Notes under the pieces: model-generated
Databases searched by the model: none
What the model was told of the DNA's origin: nothing
The model's input: only the letters and a program-made list of their open reading frames with translations
Assembly (NCBI GenBank): GCA_026984895.1
Contig: JALSRF010000025.1
Span: forward strand, 1-5,543
Source of the DNA: Paracoccaceae bacterium
Lineage (GTDB): Bacteria; Pseudomonadota; Alphaproteobacteria; Rhodobacterales; Rhodobacteraceae
Direction: 5' to 3'
DNA length: 5,543 nucleotides
Shown: positions 1-4,510 of the stretch, piece after piece
How the letters are laid out: each line of letters begins with the position of its first letter
Numbering within the stretch: the stretch's first letter is position 1
Program-made: the position numbers and the translations under genes

Positions 1-1
1 A

Positions 2-856
2 AGCGAACTGAAGGAAAAGAACCGGCTGGTCAGCGAAACGCTTGAGGAAATCAGCGAACTTTACCATTCCCTTGATCGCGACCTGATCGAGGCACGTTCG
101 CTGCAGCAGTCCCTGGTGCGCGAGCGCCACCGCGACTTCGGGCCGGCGCAGGTATCGCTGCTGCTGCACCCCAGCGGGCATGTGGGCGGGGATCTTGTCG
201 GGTTTTTCGAAATCTCCGGCGGCAAGATCGGGCTGTTTTCCTTCGATGTTTCGGGCCACGGCGTGGCGTCGGCGCTGATGACCGCGCGCCTTGCGGGCTA
301 TCTTTCGGGCTCGTCCGCGGATCAGAACCTGGCCCTGACGCGGGACGGGGACGGGCGTATCATTCCGCGTCCACCGGCAGAGGTCGCGCTGGACCTGAAC
401 AGGCTGATCATGGCCGACATGAAGACAGAACTGTATTTCACCATGATCCTGGGCCATTTCGACATGGAAAGCGGCACGGTGTGCCTGGTGCAATGCGGGC
501 ACCCTCCGGCCATGGTTCAGCGGGCTGACGGGACGGTGGAATGCCGGGGCGACGGGGGCTTGCCGATCGGGCTGATTCCCGGCGCATCCTGGGAAGGGTT
601 CGACCTGCGGCTGAACCCGGGCGACCGCTTGCTGCTGACCTCGGACGGGATCACCGAATGCCCGGTCAGCGATGGCACCCAGGGTGACGGGGGCATGATC
701 GGCGAAGAGGGCCTGGCCCGGCTGTTGCGCCGGAACGCCCGCCTGCGCGGCAACACGTTTTTCGAAACCCTGTTGTGGGAGCTTTCGACACTGTCCGGCG
801 AGGGCAGGTTTCCCGACGACGTTTCGGCGGTTCTGCTGGAATACGGCGGGCGCTGA
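2..856 (+). CDS. SpoIIE/PP2C-type serine/threonine protein phosphatase, 5'-truncated
   Basis: The frame is open from base 2 to the TGA at 854-856, giving 284 visible residues; the true start lies upstream of the window. Visible residues 1 to about 45 are charged and heptad-like (SELKEKNRLVSETLEE...), a likely coiled-coil linker. The phosphatase domain follows. Its acidic metal-binding positions are all present: HVGGD (Asp64), DVSGHG (82-87), TSDGI (Asp215) and PDDVS (272-273), plus CGHPP (165-169). In this family Mn/Mg-dependent phosphatases remove phosphate from Ser/Thr, often on anti-sigma-factor antagonists in partner-switching regulation. Coiled coil plus SpoIIE domain is typical of response regulators with an N-terminal receiver domain, but that part is not seen here. 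A GTG at 116 is only an internal codon: the frame stays open and protein-like upstream of it. The gene converges on the Nudix gene. Family assignment is firm; partner and pathway are unknown. Confidence 0.93.
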   Translation, partial: SELKEKNRLVSETLEEISELYHSLDRDLIEARSLQQSLVRERHRDFGPAQVSLLLHPSGHVGGDLVGFFEISGGKIGLFSFDVSGHGVASALMTARLAGYLSGSSADQNLALTRDGDGRIIPRPPAEVALDLNRLIMADMKTELYFTMILGHFDMESGTVCLVQCGHPPAMVQRADGTVECRGDGGLPIGLIPGASWEGFDLRLNPGDRLLLTSDGITECPVSDGTQGDGGMIGEEGLARLLRRNARLRGNTFFETLLWELSTLSGEGRFPDDVSAVLLEYGGR

Positions 857-883
857 GGAGCTGACCCGTCGCGGGCCGGCCCG

Positions 884-1020
884 AGGCAAACGCGGTCAGG
901 TTATTGCTGTCAGGCAAGCGGGCAGGCAAAACGGGCAGCCAAAGCGGGCCGGCAAAGCGGGAAGGCAAACCGGGCAGGCAAAACGTGGTCAGGCAAAATG
1001 CGGTCGGGCAAAAGCGGCGC
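884..1020. repeat. degenerate tandem array, ten 12-15 bp units
   Basis: Ten contiguous units tile this stretch on the + strand, with rough consensus AGGCAAA(A)CG(T)GG(T)C. They are 884-897 (AGGCAAACGCGGTC), 898-911 (the most diverged, AGGTTATTGCTGTC), 912-923, 924-936, 937-949, 950-962, 963-975, 976-990 (AGGCAAAACGTGGTC), 991-1005 (AGGCAAAATGCGGTC) and 1006-1020 (GGGCAAAAGCGGCGC). The GGCAAA core is the best kept part. There are no unique spacers, so this is not a CRISPR array. The array fills most of the convergent gap and covers the last codons of the Nudix gene. The last three units are each 15 bp; the five at 912-975 are 12-13 bp. It looks like a minisatellite. Function, if any, is unknown. 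Confidence 0.8.
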
Positions 1021-1438
1021 GCACCATGTCGCGGTTGCCTTCGTCGGCCAGCAGTGACACGGCCGGTTCGGGCGCCACCCACAGCGCGCTGTGGCCGGGT
1101 TCGCCGGGCGGGCCGAGGCGCAGCACCGGACGGGCGATGAAGACATGGCAGATCTTTTCCGCCCAGAGGTCGTATTCCGGCATGAAGGTGAACATGCGGA
1201 AGGTGCCCAGGTGGCGCGGGGCGGCGATGCGCCAGCCGGTCTCCTCCATGACTTCGCGGTGCAGGGCGGGCAACGGCGATTCGTGCGGGTCGATGCCGCC
1301 TCCCGGCAGCTGGAATTCCGGGCGCGGCGCGCTCTGGTGCGTAAGCAGCAAGGCGCCGTCGCGCGGCAGGATCGCATAGGCGCCTGGACGCAACCGATAG
1401 CGGCGGCCTTTTTGCGGGTGACCGTAAACCGGGATCAT
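989..1438 (-). CDS. Nudix hydrolase
   Basis: This encodes a 149-residue protein starting MIPVYGHPQKG. A full Nudix box GX5EX7REUXEEXGU lies at residues 47-69: GGIDPHE, seven residues, then REVMEETGW. Its glutamates bind the divalent metal in enzymes that cleave nucleoside diphosphate-X compounds. The N-terminal strands (RPGAYAILPRDGALLLTHQ) and QLPGGG before the box fit the fold. The substrate cannot be told from sequence; ADP-ribose, sugar nucleotides or oxidised dNTPs are all possible. Longer starts at 1489 (166 aa) and 1474 exist, but only the ATG at 1436-1438 has a perfect AGGAGG on the minus strand (1448-1453), nine bases upstream. I therefore take the first 17 codons of the longest frame as untranslated. 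The stop (989-991) and last codons lie inside the tandem array. The gene is convergent with the phosphatase and divergent from hslO. Confidence 0.9.
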   Translation of the reverse strand: MIPVYGHPQKGRRYRLRPGAYAILPRDGALLLTHQSAPRPEFQLPGGGIDPHESPLPALHREVMEETGWRIAAPRHLGTFRMFTFMPEYDLWAEKICHVFIARPVLRLGPPGEPGHSALWVAPEPAVSLLADEGNRDMVRAAFARPHFA

Positions 1439-1447
1439 GCGGCTGTG

Positions 1448-1453
1448 CCTCCT
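1448..1453 (-). promoter_or_regulatory. Shine-Dalgarno AGGAGG that decides the Nudix start
   Basis: CCTCCT on the + strand reads AGGAGG on the minus strand. It sits nine bases upstream of the ATG at 1438-1436, a textbook spacing. No comparable site precedes the ATG codons at 1489 or 1474, so this site selects the shorter 149-residue product. Confidence 0.75.
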
Positions 1454-1458
1454 GTCGG

Positions 1459-1487
1459 TTGCCGTCGTGTTCATGTCGCGGTATGCC
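1459..1487 (+). promoter_or_regulatory. weak candidate sigma70-type promoter for the hslO operon
   Basis: TTGCCG (1459-1464), a 17-base spacer and TATGCC (1482-1487) lie just upstream of hslO, within the 75 bp spacer between divergent genes. Matches to the consensus are 4/6 and 3/6. Transcription would start near 1494, leaving a leader of about 20 bases. I looked for an alphaproteobacterial RpoH (heat-shock) type box here and saw none. This is inference from pattern only. Confidence 0.3.
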
Positions 1488-1501
1488 AAGCCCGCACGCC
1501 C

Positions 1502-1506
1502 GAGGA
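1502..1506 (+). promoter_or_regulatory. Shine-Dalgarno GAGGA that decides the hslO start
   Basis: GAGGA lies seven bases before the ATG at 1514-1516. The reading frame is open for another 423 bases upstream, back to an ATG at 1091, but that part is antisense to the Nudix gene. This site, together with the onset of Hsp33-like sequence, fixes the start at 1514. Confidence 0.7.
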
Positions 1507-1513
1507 AACCCGA

Positions 1514-2503
1514 ATGTCACTGTCAAACCGGATTGCATGGGACGATACCGTCCTTCCGTTTCAGCTGGACCGCTCCGATGTGCGCGGCCGGGTGGCACGG
1601 CTGGACGGCGCGCTGGACGCGATCCTCGGCCAGCACGACTATCCGCCAAAGGTCGAAGCCCTGACAAGCGAAGCGGTTCTTCTGACCGCCCTGATCGGGT
1701 CCACCATCAAGCTGCGCTGGAAACTGTCCCTGCAGATCCGCGGGAAGGGCGGCGTGCGGCTGATCGCCACGGATTATTTCGCGCCGCAGGCAAAGGGCGA
1801 CAGCGCGCGTATCCGGGCCTATGCGGGCTTTGACGAACGCCGGTTCGATGCGTCGCGTTCGGCCTTTGCCGAGATCGCGGACGGATATTTTGCCGTGCTC
1901 ATCGACCAGGGACCCGGCACCGAGCCCTACCAGGGTATCGCCCCGCTGACCGGCGGGTCGCTTGCGGCCTGCGCGCAGGCCTATTTTGCGCAGTCGGAAC
2001 AGCTTTCGACCGGGTTTTTCCTGGCCTTCGCGCCGCCGGCGGGCCTGAATGCCGCTGCCGGCTGGTGTGCCGGTGGCATCATGCTTCAGCATATGCCGGA
2101 CGTGTCGCCCGCGGTGTCCGGCGAACCGGCCGGCCTGCGCAAACCGGCGGCGCCCCTCGGCCCGGATGACGACGAAAACTGGAACCGCGCCAATATCCTG
2201 ATGAACTCGGTCACCGATGCCGAACTGCTGGGCCCGCAGGTGCAGGCCTCGGAGCTTCTGGTGCGGCTGTTTCACGAGGAAGGCGTTCGCGTTTTCGATC
2301 CCCAGCCGGTCACCTTCGGCTGCACCTGTTCGGCCGATCGCGTTCGCCAGAGCCTTTCGATATACTCGGCCAGGGACATCGCCCACATGACGACCGAGGC
2401 AGGGATCGTCACCGCCGATTGCCAGTTCTGCGGCGCACATTACCAGTTCCGGCCCGAAACGCTGGGGTTCGAGGCAAGGGAAGATCCCGGTGGAGAAAGT
2501 TGA
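1514..2503 (+). CDS. hslO: Hsp33 redox-regulated molecular chaperone
   Basis: This 329-residue cytoplasmic protein has the Hsp33 N-terminal core (residues about 8-200, including AVLLTALIGSTIKLRWKLSLQ and DYFAPQAKGDSARIRAYAGF) and a C-terminal zinc-type redox switch. The switch is CTC (Cys270, Cys272) and CQFC (Cys303, Cys306), the CXC...CXXC arrangement of the family. In known Hsp33 these four cysteines bind Zn when reduced. On oxidation they form disulfides, the linker unfolds, and the protein becomes an ATP-independent holdase protecting proteins from aggregation. At 329 residues it is longer than the enterobacterial protein of about 290, with an Ala/Pro/Gly-rich stretch around residues 196-220. 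The start is ATG 1514 with GAGGA upstream. The last 14 bases overlap the next gene, so the two are probably translated together. It is divergent from one Nudix gene and cotranscribed with another. Confidence 0.95.
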   Translation: MSLSNRIAWDDTVLPFQLDRSDVRGRVARLDGALDAILGQHDYPPKVEALTSEAVLLTALIGSTIKLRWKLSLQIRGKGGVRLIATDYFAPQAKGDSARIRAYAGFDERRFDASRSAFAEIADGYFAVLIDQGPGTEPYQGIAPLTGGSLAACAQAYFAQSEQLSTGFFLAFAPPAGLNAAAGWCAGGIMLQHMPDVSPAVSGEPAGLRKPAAPLGPDDDENWNRANILMNSVTDAELLGPQVQASELLVRLFHEEGVRVFDPQPVTFGCTCSADRVRQSLSIYSARDIAHMTTEAGIVTADCQFCGAHYQFRPETLGFEAREDPGGES

Positions 2504-3092
2504 CACATACGACCGCGTGCGCCGGGCTCTGGACCAGAGCGGCCCCGGCACCTCGGACTTCGATCTGAACCCCGCCGACGCGCGGCGGGAAAACCGGACC
2601 CTGCGCCCCGCCGCTGTGCTGCTGGCGCTGCTCGATACCGCCAGCGGCCCCCGGGTCATCCTGACCAAACGCTCCTCGGCGCTGAAACATCACCCCGGCC
2701 AGATCGCCTTTCCCGGCGGCAAGGTGGAGCGCGGCGACGGCGGCGCGGTGCGCGCGGCCCTGCGCGAGGCGGATGAAGAAATCGGCCTGCACCGCGGCAA
2801 TGTCGAGGTGTTCGGCACGCTCCCCCCCCATGAAACCGTCACCGGTTTTGGCGTGACCCCGGTGGTTGCGCGCGTGCGCCGGCCGTTCGGCATGCGCCCG
2901 GAGCCCGGCGAGGTGGCCGAGGTCTTTTCGGTGCCGTTTTCCCATGTGGCCGAGCCGGCGAATTTCCAGGTGCAGTATCGGTTCTGGCGCGGCCGGCGGC
3001 GCTGTTATTTCACCGTTCCCTACGGCCCCTACTATATCTGGGGCGCGACCGCGCGCATCCTGCGCGGCCTTGCCGAACGGCTGGCGCCATGA
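2490..3092 (+). CDS. CoA-pyrophosphatase-type Nudix hydrolase (NudL-like)
   Basis: This is a 200-residue protein. Residues 58-76 (LTKRSSALKHHPGQIAFPG) match the signature that precedes the Nudix box in the CoA-pyrophosphatase (NudL/UPF0035) subfamily. The box follows at 76-100 (GGKVERGD...LREADEEIGL), with the Asp and one-residue-longer spacing usual in that subfamily. Such enzymes split CoA and related thioesters or disulfides into 3',5'-ADP and phosphopantetheine derivatives, so a role in CoA turnover or clearing oxidised CoA is plausible. Substrate is inferred, not shown. The start is GTG 2490, with AGGGAAG (2477-2483) six bases before it; it overlaps hslO by 14 bases in another frame. The stop overlaps the ATG of the next gene (ATGA, 3089-3092). 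A run of eight C (2822-2829) falls in the codons for LPPH. Confidence 0.9.
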   Translation: MEKVDTYDRVRRALDQSGPGTSDFDLNPADARRENRTLRPAAVLLALLDTASGPRVILTKRSSALKHHPGQIAFPGGKVERGDGGAVRAALREADEEIGLHRGNVEVFGTLPPHETVTGFGVTPVVARVRRPFGMRPEPGEVAEVFSVPFSHVAEPANFQVQYRFWRGRRRCYFTVPYGPYYIWGATARILRGLAERLAP

Positions 3093-4246
3093 CCAGGATT
3101 AGTGCCGACTGGCTGACCAGCCCGGCCACAAGCCGCGTCTTTTCCATGCTGAACGATGCCGGCCACGCTGCCTTTGCGGTTGGCGGCTGCGTGCGCAACA
3201 CCCTGCTGGGGGCGCCGGTTTCAGATGTGGACATTGCAACCAGCGCCCGCCCCGACCGGGTGCTGGACATCGCCGCCGCCGCCGCCGTGCGCGCCATTCC
3301 CACCGGGATCGACCACGGCACGGTCACCGTTGTCGTCAATGGACAACCCTTTGAAATCACGACCTTCCGCAAGGATATCGCGACAGATGGCCGGCGCGCT
3401 GCCGTGGTCTTCGCCGATACCATGGAGGCCGACGCCCGCCGGCGCGACTTTACCATGAACGCGCTTTATGCCGACCCGGCGGGAACGGTCCACGACCCGG
3501 TCGGCGGCCTGCCCGACCTGCGCAACCGCCGGGTCCGGTTCATCGACGATCCCGGTGAACGCATTCGCGAAGACTATCTGCGCACGCTGCGTTTTTTCCG
3601 CTTTCACGCCTGGTATGGCGACCCGGCGCAGGGGGTGGACCCGGAAGCGCTGGCCGCCATCGCCGCCAACCTCGACGGGCTGGAACGCCTGTCGCGCGAA
3701 CGCGTCGGGGCGGAGATGAAAAAGCTGCTGGCTGCCGCCGACCCGGCGCCTGCCGTCGCCGCCATGCAGCAGACCGGTGCGCTGGCGCGGTTTCTGCCCG
3801 GCGCCGATACGCGCGCGCTTGCCCCACTTATCCACCTGGAAGACGGCGCGCCGCCCGATGCGCTCCGCCGTCTGGCGGCGCTGGGCGGGGAAGACGTTGC
3901 CGACCTGCTGCGTCTGAGCCGCGCCGAGGCCCGCCGCCTGCGCCTGCTGCACGAGCTTGTCGCCGCCGCGGTGACGCCCGAGGAAATCGCCTATCGCCAC
4001 GGCGCGGTCACCGCCATTGACGTTGCGCTGTTGCGCGCCGCGCTTCTGGAAACGCCCCTGCCCGCGGACCTGGCGGCGCGCGCAGACGCTGCCGCCGCGC
4101 AGACCTTTCCGCTGCGTGCCGCCGATCTGGCGGGGCGCTTTCAGGGGCCGGCACTGGGCCGCGCGCTCAGACAGTGCGAACAGCGCTGGATCGACTCCGG
4201 TTTCAGGTTGACCCGGGACGAGCTTTTGCGGCCTGCTGCGCAATAG
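3089..4246 (+). CDS. cca: CCA tRNA nucleotidyltransferase (class II, poly(A) polymerase superfamily)
   Basis: This 385-residue cytoplasmic enzyme adds or repairs the 3'-terminal CCA of tRNAs from CTP and ATP. Class II nucleotidyltransferase motifs appear in order: VGGCVRN (31-37); SDVDIAT (45-51), with the metal-binding Asp46 and Asp48; RRRDFTMNAL (117-126), the ribose/NTP region; EDYLRTLRFFRF (161-172), the Watson-Crick-like base-selection motif; and SRERVGAEMKKLL (202-214). The C-terminal third is Ala/Leu/Arg-rich and shows no HD phosphohydrolase motif, unlike the E. coli enzyme. CCA-adding enzymes and bacterial poly(A) polymerases share these motifs, so poly(A) polymerase or a single-specificity enzyme cannot be excluded. 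CCA addition is the more likely reading for this family in alphaproteobacteria. The start overlaps the Nudix stop as ATGA with no strong ribosome site, suggesting coupled translation. A (GCC)5 run at 3272-3286 encodes Ala62-Ala66. Confidence 0.92.
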   Translation: MTRISADWLTSPATSRVFSMLNDAGHAAFAVGGCVRNTLLGAPVSDVDIATSARPDRVLDIAAAAAVRAIPTGIDHGTVTVVVNGQPFEITTFRKDIATDGRRAAVVFADTMEADARRRDFTMNALYADPAGTVHDPVGGLPDLRNRRVRFIDDPGERIREDYLRTLRFFRFHAWYGDPAQGVDPEALAAIAANLDGLERLSRERVGAEMKKLLAAADPAPAVAAMQQTGALARFLPGADTRALAPLIHLEDGAPPDALRRLAALGGEDVADLLRLSRAEARRLRLLHELVAAAVTPEEIAYRHGAVTAIDVALLRAALLETPLPADLAARADAAAAQTFPLRAADLAGRFQGPALGRALRQCEQRWIDSGFRLTRDELLRPAAQ

Positions 4247-4259
4247 GCGCAAAAACGGT

Positions 4260-4287
4260 TTGCCAAGCGCAGATTTCTCCCTATGCT
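4260..4287 (+). promoter_or_regulatory. candidate sigma70-type promoter downstream of cca
   Basis: TTGCCA (4260-4265, 5/6 to TTGACA), a 16-base spacer and TATGCT (4282-4287, 4/6 to TATAAT) lie just after the cca stop. Transcription would begin around 4294, in front of the short ORF at 4315 and about 215 bases before the exporter gene. No clear terminator separates it from cca. It is the best promoter-like sequence I see in the window. Confidence 0.45.
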
Positions 4288-4314
4288 GGGCGAATTCACA
4301 CAAGGCAGATTGCC

Positions 4315-4452
4315 ATGGTTTACGATCACAAGACCCATCTGGAAAAGGCGCGCATGTGCGGCCCCATTCCGGATGCGCCCAGGGGCGGAGTCCGTCTTGT
4401 GCCGGGGAACCAAGTGCTCAGCGCACGCGCCGGTGTCATGACGAGCCTCTGA
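4315..4452 (+). CDS. possible 45-residue small ORF, unrecognised
   Basis: ATG 4315 to TGA 4450-4452 encodes 45 residues beginning MVYDHKTHLEKARMCGPIPD. An AAGG (4302-4305) lies nine bases upstream, and the promoter candidate at 4260-4287 would place its 5' end about 20 bases before the start. About 73% of its third codon positions are G or C, which fits coding DNA but is not decisive at this GC content. I recognise no family, signal peptide or membrane segment. It could be a small protein, a leader ORF for the exporter, or chance within a leader or small RNA. Confidence 0.3.
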   Translation: MVYDHKTHLEKARMCGPIPDAPRGGVRLVPGNQVLSARAGVMTSL

Positions 4453-4499
4453 CCCGCCCCCCGATCTGAACCCTTTTCTACTTACATCGTCATATTGAC

Positions 4500-4505
4500 A
4501 GGTGA
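4500..4505 (+). promoter_or_regulatory. Shine-Dalgarno AGGTGA for the ABC exporter
   Basis: AGGTGA is five bases from the ATG at 4511-4513. It supports that start over later internal ATG codons in the frame. Confidence 0.6.
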
Positions 4506-4510
4506 ACGGC

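Larger units (their letters stand above)
4247..4510. other. 264 bp spacer between cca and the exporter gene
   Basis: This is the only large gap in the + strand run. It holds the promoter candidate and the 45-codon ORF. From 4453 to 4499 there is a C-rich then AT-richer stretch (CTGAACCCTTTTCTACTTACATC), unlike the GC-rich surroundings and probably regulatory. I see no strong hairpin followed by a T run and no recognisable riboswitch. The gap suggests the exporter has its own control rather than being part of the hslO operon. Confidence 0.5.

Noticed and set aside
872..883. Perfect 12 bp palindrome CGGGCCGGCCCG after the phosphatase stop, considered as a terminator
   Set aside because: With a minimal loop it leaves only a four-pair stem, and no T run follows. 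It is more likely chance at this GC content.
884..1020. The repeat array as a CRISPR array or as REP/attachment-site elements
   Set aside because: Units are only 12-15 bp, directly adjacent with no unique spacers, not hairpin-forming, and no cas or integrase gene is nearby.
1091..1513. In-frame 5' extension of hslO, making a 470-residue protein from ATG 1091
   Set aside because: It is antisense to the Nudix gene, has low-complexity Arg/Ala/Gly-rich sequence, and recognisable Hsp33 sequence plus a ribosome site begin only at 1514.
666..1667. 333-codon minus-strand open frame crossing the array and the Nudix gene
   Set aside because: It is a GC-rich shadow frame overlapping the phosphatase, Nudix and hslO genes, with Arg/Pro/Ala-rich sequence and no domain motif.
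1523..2668. 381-codon minus-strand open frame opposite hslO
   Set aside because: It is the mirror frame of a clear Hsp33 gene with a full cysteine switch, with no recognisable domain and no good ribosome site.
3272..3286. (GCC)5 microsatellite in cca
   Set aside because: It is a five-alanine stretch of a kind common in high-GC genes and would change length in frame; there is no evidence that it matters.
3221..4303. 360-codon minus-strand open frame opposite cca
   Set aside because: It is antisense to a gene with all class II nucleotidyltransferase motifs; the composition is typical of shadow frames.
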